A stretch of 64,000 bases of DNA, taken from contig NC_066581.1 of assembly GCF_024323335.1 (NCBI RefSeq), positions 31,306,699 to 31,370,698 of the forward strand, given 5' to 3'. Under the pieces are notes generated by a model. The model did not search any database. It saw only the letters and a list, made by a program, of their open reading frames with translations, and had not been told where the DNA came from. Both the position numbers and the translations under genes were made by a program. Origin of the DNA: Lathyrus oleraceus (lineage: Eukaryota; Streptophyta; Magnoliopsida; Fabales; Fabaceae). Numbering within the stretch: position 1 is the first letter of the stretch; each line of letters starts with the position of its first letter. Shown one piece after another: positions 44,672 to 57,325 of the stretch.

Positions 44672-47600
44672 GTAGCTCGACTACCTATGGGTTAAAGAGA
44701 AGTGTGCTCGATAAGACATCGCGTCTTATGCCTACGTATCTCATCTGGAATGAGAATCAGAGCAAAACGTAGTTCAACTAACTTCGGGAATAAGGGGTGT
44801 CGATTGCAACTAGGGCAAGAGAAAGGGAAGGTCTCGATCGCAACGAGGGCTAGAGAAAAGAATCGCAACAGGGGCGAAAGCAAGCAAAGGTTAGTTGTTA
44901 GTCGTCAGTCAAACTCGGCAAGACATCGCATCTCGTGCCTACGTATCTCATCTGAACATGAGAATCAGAGTTGTCGTAGTTCGACTAACTAGGGGTTAAG
45001 GATTGCCATCTGAACATGGACTTACAAAAGAGGACACCAGCTGTGTCAAAGGAAAAGGGGAAATGTGTTCAACGTCCTAGCAGTAGGTGTCGCAGCTCCC
45101 TGAATCGAGTCTTAGGCAGTTACCTCTTTGCAATAGAACGGATTGACATGCCACAAGGTCGGAGACGCACAGAAGGTCTAAAAGTGGGGAAGCTCTGCCC
45201 TAGTGTTGTCATGCAATATGGACCTATGTGTTAGGATTTACAAAGGGGAACATCTACCTAATGTTAGCATGCAAAGAATAAGGGAATTCTACCTATGTTA
45301 TCATACAAAGGGTTCTACCTAATGGGTGCTTCCTAAACAGAACAAGAGTCGACGGATGGAGCAAGGAGAGGAACCAAGGATAAGGGTAGATGGCGATGCC
45401 TGAGGCAATCGACTTACAGGTAGATGGCGATGCATGAAGCAATCGACTTACAAGAGAAATGGCGATGCATGAAGCAATCAACTTACAAAAGAATGGATGA
45501 ATCCGTGCTGGTTCTGTTAAGTTTTGAAAATGATTACTCGATGTTGGATCGAGCTTTTGATCTTGTTTTGAAATGGTTATCGAATGTTCGTTTTAATTCT
45601 TGTATTAACAGATGATTAAAGAATGAAAGAATAAATATTATACACTTCATGGGAGAGGGATACATTTGTTATGAATGGGGATTGTTCATGGCAATCAAAC
45701 AATAAGAATATATGCCTCATACATCATACAAGTAGGCAACAGTTATTAATCGGATCGGATAAGTAAATAAGTATATAATCAAATCAAAGAATCAAATAAT
45801 GGATCATTAAACAATGCATGGGAGTATGAACATGTTAAACAATCAAGCAATAGAAAGCATGAATGAGAGAAACAAGTATGACAGATGATAGATGAAGCAG
45901 ACAGATGAAATGCACAAAAGGATCCACTGAATAATTTAATCAGGAAATGAGGTGAGGATTAAATAAAAGCAAGATGAAAGGCCTCTAATACATGGCATAT
46001 GAGATGAACTAGGGAGGATCAAAAGATCTCTTCAATTGCCATAAGCAATCCCTAAGTCAAACATCAATCATAAAAAAGTCAACTGAAAATTCGAGTCAGC
46101 TTAAAAAATATGAAACAAATAGTAAATTAATCAATAAAATTATGAAAAATTAAACTAAATGAGGTGGGGTCAGGACATCATCATCCCCCAAAAATATTTC
46201 AAAAATAATGAAAATTGGTACATGAATTAATTGAAATAAAACAGAGGTCAAAACAAAAGTCAACCTACCAAAATAGGTCAAAAATAAATCCAAATAAATT
46301 GAAAATGGGAAATAAAATTCCAAGAAAAGGTCAGGTTGACCATGGGACATTGGTCAACTTTCATCCCAAAAATCAAAAGCTAAAAATAATTTTAAGACAT
46401 AAAAATAAAATCAAGAAAAAAATGTGTGTTAAAATGGACCATTTCGAATAAATAATTAAAATAAAATATTAATATTAAATAAATACGAAAATAAAAATTA
46501 AATAAAATTACATAAGGCATTAAGAAATATGGAAAATATTTTTGGGTAATTTTATGGACAAAGAAAATATTTTAAATAATTAAAATCAAAACAGAAAAAT
46601 AGATGTGAATTAAAAAAGGAAAAATAAAAGTGGACATGTGTTAGTGTTGATGGGCCAGGAAAGGTAGGGTGTGAAGAGCAGATGTGCAGGCCCAGTCCAC
46701 AATTAAATAAACCCAGCATGACACCTTTTAAATAACATTTTATTTTTAAAAAGCATGTACCATTTATCAATTGGTCACATATGTATAAGTGACTAGAAGA
46801 CAAAAACTGATGGATGGCCACGATTAGAACACAAGCTAAGGATCCTACGACTCATGCAGCGCCATATCATCGTCTTCTCCACTAAAACATAAACCCTAAT
46901 GCCATGCCTGCAGCAACACGAAAATGCAGTGTACTTTTTCAATTTTCCACTCAACCATGCAAGCGCTATAGTGCACCAAATGCCACGAAATAAAAACAAA
47001 AATTCAAGTACAAAATGTGTAGATTATCATGGTATCCTTGTTTGAGTAAAATGATGGCTTGATCATGGAGAAACGTTGACCACAAGATGTCAACATGGAC
47101 ACGGGCTAGGGAAAAAAATTCAACATAAACCAATAACAAGAACACAAGCATGATTGGCATGGTAATGATGATGAAACAAACATGAACATAGGATTAGCAT
47201 GGCAAACAGTGATGAGCATAGATGATGAGCATGATAATGATGATGATGATGAACATGGATATATCCATACATGGCCATGGAAGATAGAGTAATAGAGTTA
47301 CCTAGTGGAGTTTAGGTCCACTGCCCATTTGGTAGAAGAAGATGATGGAAGAATATGATGCCTCCTTTGTGTTTCAAGAACCCTAACTCAAGAGCTTGTT
47401 GAGAGAGAATGGAAGTTGGCCTTGTGACTTTGCCTTGCCTTGCCACGAAACTCCAGTGCTCTCTACTAGGTTTAGGGTTTGCAGCCTCTTAAATATGTGG
47501 ATCAAAATGTTTAATGGGCTTTGAGATGATTGTTATCCATGAGAAAAATATATTGCCAAAGTGAGGTGTATTAGGGCATGTGAAATGTTGTTATTTGGCA

Positions 47601-49108
47601 AAGTTTAAATGAATGGACATATTGCTGCAAGGCCTAAAATGAGGTAGCAAAACGTGACTTGGTTTGTAGCATGGCTTGGCAAGCAAGAAATCCATTCCAA
47701 GGTGGTGACTTTATGGCCATGTAACTTGATGAGCAAGCTACCAAATGATGAAATAATGCAAACAGTAGAAAGATCTCATGGAGTATAGCATCTTTTATGT
47801 TGAGCACAAGTTGAAATGATGAATGGAAGAAGGTGAAAAATGGGCCTCAAGTTCAGGTTTCACAACTGCAAAACTGTTGGGCCAGTTTGGCCTAAAATCT
47901 GCCTAGAAAATCAAGTCATGGTGCCCACTTTAGGTGAATGTATCTCTCAAACCATGAATCCAAATGAGATGATTCCAAAAGGATGTGAAAGAGGAAATGG
48001 CAAGATACAATTGTTGTGAAGAAAACATTTTCAAATGATGCCTTGAAGTGCAAGAAAACTGGCTAACAAGTCTTGACAAACTTGGAAGATTTTTGGACTT
48101 AGAAATTTTTCTAAGTGTCTTAAAAATATGTCCCACTTTGACTAAGCATAACTTTTTCAATTTTAATCCAAATTAAGAAAAATTTATATCTCTAGAAAGC
48201 TTGGAACAAGAGGAACAACTTTCCTGTTGGAGAAATTTCAAAATGGAACTTTTTTCTTGATGGAAAATGGGCTTAAAGTGAGTGCAACAATCTTGAAAAC
48301 TTGCCCTAAATGGAAAGTCAACCATTTCCAAATTAAGTAACTTTTCCAATTCCTGATTAAATGATGAATCCATGATCCAAACTTGACCAAATTTCACATG
48401 TAGACTCCATTAGGCATGGATTTTGAGATTCCACTCTCAAAATGTCAAGAGTTGACTTTTCTGGCCCCACAGTTGACCTTTCCCAAACTGTGTGATTCCT
48501 GATTCCAATGATCAATTGAAGCACTTCTAGCTCAAATAAAAAGCTGATTTTTTGTATGTAGACCCTTATGGACATATGGAGGGCCATAGAAAAGAGTTTC
48601 ACCCAAAGAATCAGAAATAAACTGATTTTATACCAAACCCTAATTTAGGGTAAAATTTATCAAGAACTGATTGCACTGATTGCCAATGGATCTTTCTGAG
48701 ATAATTGTGAATCTTCCTAGGCCAAGATGCCTCTCTAATCATGACATGGATGAGCTCCTCTACTTCCAACCAAACATTGTCTGTTGCAGGTAGCCATGAA
48801 ACCCTAATTTCCTGATTAAATCCAGATGAACACTCTGATAGCTCTGAATCCTTCACTGATGAACTGTAGACCATAATAAGATACCTGGAGCCCCTGAGAC
48901 CCTTGAGACTTGTATACTTAGGAAATGAAGTCCAATTCTCAATCTTGCTTTGTGTGGGCTCCTTCTGTTAAGGAGTGATCAATCAAAACGTGATTTCCCA
49001 GTCATTAATGCAGTATGCAATGAGTATGACCTAGTATGATGCTAATGAAGTGTAAAAAATAACCCCATGCTTCCAGGGAAAATGAAGGGTAAATTTAGGG
49101 GTATTACA
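44672..49108 (-). mobile_element. 5' LTR of element C, 3' end truncated
   Basis: On the minus strand it starts TGTAATACCCCTAAATTTAC at 49108, abutting the gag of B, and runs 4437 bp to the Athila boundary. At the 44672 side it matches LTR I from 62839 onward (GTAGCTCGACTACCTATGGG versus GTAGCTCGGCTACCTATGGG), so C and I belong to one family and C lacks the terminal 371 bases or so. The internal region of C is absent, presumably removed by the same deletion that took the Athila 5' LTR. The interior frames are short and unsupported. Confidence 0.75.
45388..45500 (+). repeat. Short tandem repeat in LTR C (3 units, about 32-36 bp)
   Basis: The unit ATGGCGATGCATGAAGCAAT followed by CGACTTACA occurs at about 45389, 45424 and 45460, with one or two changes and variable linkers. 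A longer, looser duplication of the TACGTATCTCATCTG block is seen at 44730-44765 and 44938-44970. Confidence 0.8.
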
Positions 49109-49756
49109 CCCAGCACATGTCAGGCTGTCTTGAAAATAGTGAATCAGCAGTTGATCATTATCTGTCTGGGTCGACATCTTGTGAACATACATCACAAGAT
49201 GGCTGAGTAGACACGTGTTTCCCTTATACTTCTCAAAGTCAGGCACTTTGAATTTAACTTGGATTTTCATGTTGGGCACTAAGCACAATTCATCAGCACT
49301 CTTCCCAAACAGATCTTTGCCTCTCAGCGTTTTCAACTCCTTGCGCAGCTCAAGGAATTGATCCTTCATCTCATCCATCTTCTCATAAACGTCTGGACCC
49401 TCAAATGGCTCGAAATGATAGATGGTGTCTTCAACTCGCGGCAAAATGTGCACAACGGGAGGTGGCACAGACAGGACCGGGCTAGATGCCGGCATAGAAG
49501 CCAAAGTGGGAGAAAAACCCTTTGGTACAAAGTTAGGTGGCATTCCCCAAGGGAATCTAGTAGGCATAATAGGAGCGAAATGAGTGGTGGCAGCATGCAT
49601 TGTTGAGGTAACCACTTCAGAGATGACTGTCCTCGCGGGAGGAGTTGCAGGAGTTGGAGAAGCTTGACTCTACACAGCAAGAACTGACTCCACCATGGCA
49701 GTCATCCTGGCAATATCCTCTTTCAAATCTTGGTTCTCTTGCTCAAGGTGTTCCAT
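49109..49756 (-). pseudogene. gag: Ogre B gag, N-terminal part
   Basis: The Met at 49756 (minus strand) begins a coiled coil (EHLEQENQDLKEDIARM). A TAG near 49672 interrupts it. The frame continues through a Pro/Ala-rich region and a short acidic segment (FEPFEGPDVYEKMDEM, near 49390) into the capsid domain: FKVPDFEKYKGNTC near 49220 and LLIHYFQDSLT near 49130. At 49109 the sequence jumps into LTR C, so the rest of the capsid domain, and everything downstream, is missing. The motif set is that of Tat/Ogre gag. Confidence 0.83.
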
Positions 49757-50094
49757 GTTCTTCTGATGATTTTCTCGGGTGTTGTATCGGTGCGTCAGCT
49801 TGTCTTCAAAATAAATGATGAGTAAAGAGTTAGACCACTGTATCAAGGGCTCGGAACCAAAACCTGCTTATGCATATGATGCATGCAATCCTCGTGCATA
49901 TGATTTGTTTTTTAATCATAGGAACTTTATAAAGATCTATTTGCAAATGTTTTGAAAATATTGAACTTTCTAAGACATATATGGAATACTCATAGCAATA
50001 TAATATTTGAAAACTTTTTACACCAAAGAAGTAGTACAATTTTGGTAACCAAATATAATACAATAGACAAGGAGAATAAATTTCCTATGGAGCC
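49757..50094 (-). other. Spacer between Ogre ORF1 and gag
   Basis: This AT-rich stretch of about 340 bp has no coding signal beyond short chance frames (one at 49830-50063). A separate ORF1 and gag with such a spacer is the normal Ogre layout. Confidence 0.6.
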
Positions 50095-51539
50095 CTAGAA
50101 ACAGTCGTCCAAAGCCTTCGCGATTGGAAGATACGTCGCACGAAGCCTCTTCACCAGTCTCTCATAATCTGCTTCCATGTCGGCCTTCTCCTTGGCAAGA
50201 TGATCATATCTCTTCTTCCAAAACCTAGATAAGTGAGGAAGGAGGGAAGTAACCACATCATCAGGATCATCAATAACCTAATGCTCTAGAAACTCTACCA
50301 CTGCATCCTTAGCTGCTGAAGAAGCTCCTCACGCTCACGAACCCAAGCACGCGAACGGTCTTCGTCTCTCAACTCCTCTACTCCTTGATTATGGAGGGTT
50401 GAAGGCCCAACCATAACCATAGAGGTAGGTCTCAGATACTCATACGGCATGCGATACTCAAAAGCTCTCTTCCTCACCCAAGAGGTGTAAGGATCCAAAG
50501 CAACACAGTTCTTCGGACCAAGCTCATTCCTCCCTTTCCTATGAACCTTGCGCCAGGCGCGAACCATTCTATCCTTCATATTTTGGGGATCATTACCCTC
50601 TTGAAGGAATAAGCCTTCCAACGAAATATTGTTAGGTTTATCCTTTAAGGGGAACCCAAGCTGACGGCGAGCCAAAGCAAGGTTGTAGTTAATTCCACCA
50701 TATGTACCAAGAAGAGGTACATTGGAGAACTCACCATAAGAACCAATAATCTGAACACCATCATAAACACGATTATACCAAGTGATATCATCATTAGTGA
50801 GAGACATAAGTCTTGTGGACCACCATAGACATCCCTTGTTCTCCTTGAAGGCAAGCGCCTGAGACAAGTGCGAAATAAACCACTTGTACAACCGAGGCAG
50901 ACGGCACACTATGGAACCACCACCCTTTGCATTCCTCATATGAAAAGAGAAATAAGTGTAACCCAACAGAGTCAGAACGGGATTAAGAGAAGAGAAAATC
51001 CTAATAGCGTTCACATCCACGAAGTTGTCGATGTTGGGAAATAACACTAGCCCATAGATGAGGAGTACAAATATGGCTTCAAAAGCTTCCTTACTCATGG
51101 CCTTCCCAAACAAGGTAGCTTTAGCAATCAGAAAATCAGATGGGAGACCTTGAATTCCACCTTTGGTAGTCATATTGGCAACAATGTGAGATACCTCCAA
51201 GTGAAGCATGTCAGCAATCTCTTGAGAAGACGGAATCTTCTCTAAACCACTGAATGGAAAACGGTCAAGAATAGGTATACCCACATGATAAGCATACTCC
51301 TCTAGTGTAGGCAAAAGCTGGAAATCCGGAAAAGTGAAGCACCGATAAAGAGGATCGTAGAACTGCACCAACACACTCATCAGACCCTCATCCACCTTGG
51401 TAGAAAGAATATCTAGAAGCTTCCCATGGCGAGGTTTGAACTCCAAGGGCTCTAATACATAAGATGTCAGACGCCTTAACTCTTTCAAGTCGGGTAATCT
51501 AAAACTGTACTTCTTCGTATTTCTTCTTTACTTATCCAT
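50095..51539 (-). pseudogene. Ogre ORF1 protein, nearly complete
   Basis: The likely start is the ATG at 51539 (minus strand), but codon 4 is TAA. From codon 5 the frame is open for about 410 residues to near 50295. There a one-base frame change occurs; after it the coding pattern continues in another frame, with one TAG near 50255, to a final TAG at 50095-50097. The body is mostly globular (LPTLEEYAYHVGIP near 51290, YGLVLFPNIDNFVDVNAIRIF near 51040, GGINYNLALARRQLG near 50690) and ends with a Glu/Arg/Lys-rich helical tail. This frame upstream of gag is characteristic of Ogre elements. Its function is unknown and I do not assign one. Confidence 0.85.
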
Positions 51540-52437
51540 GTCTGAAAATTTGCAAATAGACCTCTTAAGTTCCTTGTAAAATCTTTATTGTTGATGACAT
51601 GAATGCGGATGAATGCATGAATGCATGGATGCAACAAACACACTCAAGGATCAAGCAAGTCACACCATACAAAGGTCACGGGATGGCTCAAGTCATTGTC
51701 AATATCATCCATCCATTTTGGTGGATTATGGTTTACACCTTATCAACACCCATGTTCCATTGATATTGAGGATATACGAGAACAGATCGACCGCGAATCA
51801 CGGGTTTATTGTAAGTCACGAGCATGGAGTCTCGGTTAAGAACCACCCAACAGGAGTGTACTATGGTTAAACCTGACGATCATGTTCTAAAAGGTTCCCA
51901 TAGTCATCATCTCATCTTTCGGATATTATCGGATAAAACGACTACTCGTCCTCCAAAAATATTCTCAAGAGGGACTCTTATGAGTGTACTATCGTGTAAC
52001 AATCACCTCAAGTCTTACACTTGAACGACCTTCGCACTACGTCCTAAAATAGGCTAAGATGGGCTAGGTATCTAAGGTCCTTGGTTTCTAAGGTTTATAT
52101 TAGAAAGAGTAATGCCTAACCACGACTACTCGTGTGACATTAGTGATCCCAATAAAAACCTCCACCAAGTGAATGGGCTTGCAAGTTAACTTGTTAAGGA
52201 ATAACTCCACACAAGTCAACAAGACTATGCCATTCTCCTATCATAAGTGCACTCGAGTTCGGGTATAGAACTCATCTCACAAGAAACCACCAAGCATACA
52301 AGCAATGAATATATCAAGAAAATCATACATTACAAACAATACATTCATCCCAAATTTGCATAAAAATATGTCACAAATAAATATAAACATACAACACATT
52401 CAAGCAAAAAGTAGGCTAAACCCACTAGAGAGAGTTT
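51540..52437 (-). other. Leader of Ogre B
   Basis: No gene is seen between the PBS and ORF1. Small frames at 51613-51870 and 52305-52499 carry no recognisable domain. The stretch would hold the packaging signal if Ogre follows other retroelements. Confidence 0.6.
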
Positions 52438-52454
52438 CCCCAGTAGAGTCGCCA
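52438..52454 (-). promoter_or_regulatory. Primer-binding site of Ogre B
   Basis: On the minus strand TGGCGACTCTACTGGGG follows the LTR end after a six-base spacer. It is the same type as in element E and is attributed to tRNA-Arg in Ogre. Confidence 0.82.
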
Positions 52455-52460
52455 CTTTTC

Positions 52461-55400
52461 TCTAGCGGGGTTTTCGTTTCCTTTAGGTTTATTGACTAAA
52501 CCAAAAGTCAACATACAATTCGAGTCACCACCACACTTTTATTTGTCCAAAGGAAAGGCTAAAAAGCGAACAAAAGCCAAGTAAGAGGTTTTTCAAATCA
52601 AAAACTAATAAAAATGTCAGAGATCTAGGTAAGCGGGTTGGTTATGAAATGTGAAGGTTTTCGCACCCAAAACATCCTTAGTAATCTAAGGGAACCCTTT
52701 TTGCATATATGTGTTGTAGGTTGGTATTTATGAAAAGACTTGTGCAAAAGATTGGAGGGATGAGAAGAGAATAGATTATATTTATAAATTTTGTTGTTTG
52801 AATGGATGAACCCATTTCCTACATACCATCACAAAGGAGGATCAAAACCTCGTAGTTCGGGGTAAAAATTTCAAAGATTGGTGAATTGATTTTAATCAAA
52901 AGCCCTAAGGTCTTTTGTTATCAGAGGGAGAAAACTCAACCTAAACCAACAATCCACCATGTGAGGAAGGCTTCAACATGCTAGTGAGGGGTTAGCCCTA
53001 TAATAAGCATGGAAGGCTTATAATCCAACACTAAGGATGAGGTGAGATTTACATCAACCACTACGATAACTCAAACCTATGACTAATGTTTATTAAAATG
53101 TTTTAACAAGTGGCCATTGAAACCACAAAACAACTTGAAATGGATTTTATTTACAAATTAGATTTATTTACAAAATGAAGTCAAAGTTGAATTAAAGTTT
53201 ATTTAAAATGAGTATTTATGAAGATGGTTTTGAAAAGTCAAAGGCCTAAGGCCTAAGTTTCTAATTTGAAACAAAGTCAAAGTTTTAAAAATGATTTTTG
53301 GCTTGGTTAGGGTGGGGAGAAGAAGAGAAGGGTTATTCCTAAAGCATACAAATATAAGAGGTGAAAGAAAAACCCTTGGAGTTCCTTTTCTTGAAGTCAT
53401 AGAGATGATTCAAGATGCTCCTTTCCTTTGGACTTAGCACACAAACAAGCAATCAATAATTTGAATTCAAGCTCCTAGGATCTCCATTTAGTCTGGCTCT
53501 TAAGTTGGCTACTCATGACAATGGCCCTCTTTTCACAATCTCAAAGTGGGATCCCTATCACATAAAATCAAACATCAAAAAGTTCACAACACAATAAGGG
53601 TAATGGATAAAGAATAAGTTTGAGGAAAAGTCCTTTGAGATTAACTTTGAGTTTTAGCATTCTAAAGGCATGAGGCCTAGTTGCTCTTCAATAATTTTTT
53701 TGCATTCTAAAGGCATGAGGCGTAGTTGCTCTGGAACTCCTTTAAGCATGGGTAAGTCCTAATTCTAAGTCCTTTCTCCTTTTGCATTTGGTCCACACAA
53801 AACAAACACAAAGCAACACAAAATAACAATATATATACACAATAATGGGCTCCAATGAGCAAAAGAAAAATGACATAAACATAAAATATGTGCTCAAGTG
53901 AGAAAAGTGAAAATCAATATGAATAATGAGCAAGAAATAAATGACATTAAAAATAAATGGCAAGAAATTAAATGCTCAAATTAAAGTTAGTAGTTAGTGA
54001 GGTTATGTTAGCTTGTCATAAGACAATGTAGCGTTATGTTAAGCAGTCGTAAGTGGACTAATGTAGTAGTCACACCTATCTGAGGCCGGTCAATAAGAAT
54101 ATAGGCAAAGAACACAAGTTAGAGATCATGACTAGTAAGCCAAGCTCCAAAATCTTACCATGCCAAACAAAAGGGGAAGGGCCTTGTATTGACTTTTAGT
54201 TATTTGCTTGACCAAGAAGCAACCTATCTTAGACACAAAACAACTCACTTGATCATGGATCAAGTTGAGTTTGGTTTGGAACAAAGAAGGTTAAACTTCT
54301 CATTTGTCAAGACCAACTTCAAGACTTTAACTCATTGGCCATTGATGGAAAGAAAAGGATGAAGATGAAAGGGAGGGTAAAGGAAGACAACAATCAATTC
54401 CAATTTATCAAATGTGAATCAAATTAACATCAATCAACACCAAACAGAAGAGAAATGAAGATAAGAAGTCAAGAAGTCAACAATATTTTTTTGGTATTTT
54501 TTGAATTAAAAGAAAATACAAATAAAAAATAAATAAATAAATAAGGTTGGACTTCAAATTCCATTCAAAGCAACTTCAAAAACTCCAATTAAATTCTCAT
54601 AGGTTCAACATAGTCAAACAAGCTTTGACTAATTTTCTCACAATTTTTTGAAATCAGAAAGTATTTAAAATCAATTAAAAACAATTAAAAATAGCATAAT
54701 ATCAATTAAAATCTCAAATAATCTCAAAACAATCAAGAAATTTTTGAGACCATTTTTCATTGACTTATCTTGATCCATAGATGCTATGAAAATATTTTTG
54801 TATTTTTTTTAAAGAGTCAAAAAGTATTTTAAAATGAATTAAAAATATTAAAAAACAAGTAATTCATAAAAAATATCAAATGAAGTCACAAAAATAATTA
54901 AAAATCATAATATGAAACTAGATTTTTCAAGAATTTTTTTAGAATTGGTCTCATATTTTTCTGACTTCAAATGAATTTTTAATGAATTTTCGAAAATAAA
55001 AGGAATTAACAGAAAATAAAAATAAAATGAAATAAATGAAAAAAAGCAGCGCCACAGGACACATTTCATTAATTGACGTGGCATCAATGAATGACTTAGA
55101 TCTAAGGAAACACGTTACACATGAGTCAAGCGCGCTACACAAAGCATTAAATGAAGTAATTGAAAGGGACGTGTGAGCTTAGATCGTGGCAAGGTGATCC
55201 AATGGCCAGGAAGTGACACACGTGGTGGTGGTGGTGGTGGAAACCACCATCTTCTCCGGCGAAACAACAACTTTCGGCCACCAGTTGCAGAGAAATAAAT
55301 TTTAATGAAAATGGAAAACAAGGACATGGAAATGAAGCTCGTGTGATGAAGATCATCATTGTACCATTGGATTTTCCTCACTCTTCCTATATTGAGAGAA

Positions 55401-57320
55401 ATGTGAAGGAGAAAATCATGATGTTCATACTAATTGCTCATGAAATGAAGAATTGAAAGCACCAATGGCTTGCCTCAAGTGTGAGGACTTCAGAAAATCA
55501 CAGAAACACAAGAATGCTACATTGAATTAAGAGTTCTAGATCCAAAAAGTTTGATATTATACCTCTGAATTGATCAACTTCTGACCATGAATTCTTCAAG
55601 ATCCTTGCTCCTCTTTGATCTTTGAATGTAATGGAAGTGATAGGCTAAGGAATTTGGCTTTAAAACTCAGCTAATGATGCTGAATTTAAAGCTCAAAAAA
55701 TTGAAGAAAAGTGATTAACTCCTTTGGTAATGGCTATGGTTTCACTTCTGCAGCACTTGGGATCTCCAAAAGGTTAGCAAATGAATGAGAGGGAGCCTTT
55801 ATTTATAACTGAATGCATCAGCTGATCATGCTTTGTTCATGTGCATGGCAAATGGAATTTCAATTGCATGGGCCTGTGTAAGCGTGTAGAAGGCCCAATG
55901 ATGAATGCAGAAGCTTGCTGAGATCAAGTGAAGGGCAATTGGTCGTGCATTTTGAATGGAGAAAGCTTGCATTTCAAGTTTTAGCATACAATACCAAAAT
56001 TGCACATACATGAAAAGAAATTCGAAACTCACAAATGGTAGATCCAAATGAGTATTGTGAGTAATGTTTGGAAATCCCTTGAAATAAGGAACAAAAGTAA
56101 TGTTGGGAAAAAAATAATTTGGCATCTGCAAATTGATGAAAACTGGCTGGGAAAATCCAAGGACAAAACATGTTCAAATCATTTTGAAAAAGTTCACCAA
56201 AACAAGCTTAATCAAACCCCCCTGTCCTCATGATAAAAGCTTCAAATCAAAAAACCTCCAATATCAAAGTTGTATATCCTTTCAATATAGTAAATATAGA
56301 CTCAAAGTTTTCATCATTTGGATTTTCTATGACAAAGTTATGGGCATCTGAAGTTGGGTACTTTGTCAAATTCAATGAATTAGGTCCAAGATGACCTATA
56401 ATGTTTTGTATTATCACATGTATTTATTTTAGGATTATGAAATTTTTTCCCATATAACATTTGAATTAGACATCTCAGGATTTCAAATGCATTTGGTATC
56501 ACCTCAAAATCATAAAAAATAAAGAAGTTATGCCCTTGGTAAGTTGACCCAAAATTAGGGTTTCGGTCAAAATGACCTATAATGTTTTGAAATTAATGAT
56601 GACCTTAAAAGTTTCTAATGGATTTGTGATGAACATGAAAGTTGTTCGTATGGTTCTTAGGAACATGTTTTCTCTTAGGGTCATCTTTATTTGGAAAACA
56701 CATCAAGAGTTATATCTCATTGATCCTCAGCTTAGTCAGATGACTTGACTGGTCAACTTTTCAAGGCCAAACTTCCAATCTTGATGAATAAATGATTTTA
56801 GGATCCTCAAATAGGCTAATATATGCATAAAATGGTGTATTCAAGAACTTCCCTTGATTAAATTTGATCATAGGTTGAGATTGCTTTATGGACAAGGCAC
56901 AGTCAAAGCACAATGAAATTAGGGTTTCCTTGGGAGACAATCCTCAAGCCCTTTGGGTTATCTTGATCAAATTGGCAAATTGAGATACTTGGGAGACATA
57001 TATGATGATTAGGAGCTTTGTGGACCATTGTCATGATTTTTCTCATCTTCATCTAGCCATTGCATTGGGCTTAGGAGCCTCCTAGGAGCATTGTGGAGCA
57101 CATGATCACTTGAGCTTCAAAACAAAAAGAGTTAGTGATGTATTTTTGTGCTTTTGGTTAGTAATAAAATAAGAAAAGCAATAATATACAATACAAACAT
57201 GCTTGGTGGTCTCAAAACACTCAAACAAGTCTCAACCCTAGGGTTAAGGAGCCAAACATGCTATGATCCTTGAGGCAATGCACTTGTGCAATAACATGAT
57301 GTCAAAATTAGGGTCTTACA
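52461..57320 (-). mobile_element. 5' LTR of Ogre B
   Basis: This 4860-bp LTR has TGTAAGACCCTAATTTTG at 57320 and CCGCTAGA at 52461; the last CA has become GA, whereas the 3' copy keeps CCGCTACA. A (GTG)n run of about 18 bases lies at 55222-55240. No gene is contained; the longer open frames match shadows seen in the 3' copy. Confidence 0.9.
55800..55807 (-). promoter_or_regulatory. Putative TATA box of the B 5' LTR
   Basis: TATAAATA on the minus strand is located 1.5 kb from the LTR start, like the box in the A LTR. Confidence 0.5.
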
Positions 57321-57325
57321 ATTAG
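57321..57325. repeat. Target site duplication ATTAG, right copy (Ogre B)
   Basis: This is the right-hand copy of the duplication flanking B, identical to 33790-33794. Confidence 0.93.

Larger units (their letters stand above)
33795..57320 (-). mobile_element. Ogre-like element B, inserted in the gag of element A
   Basis: B is bounded by ATTAG duplications and LTR termini on both sides. On the minus strand it has a 5' LTR (57320 to 52461), PBS, leader, ORF1 and the first half of gag, then the LTR of element C and the Athila element, and finally a truncated 3' LTR (35539 to 33795). Its protease, RT, RNase H, integrase, PPT and most of the 3' LTR are deleted. The extra ORF1 upstream of gag is diagnostic for Ogre. 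Confidence 0.88.
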
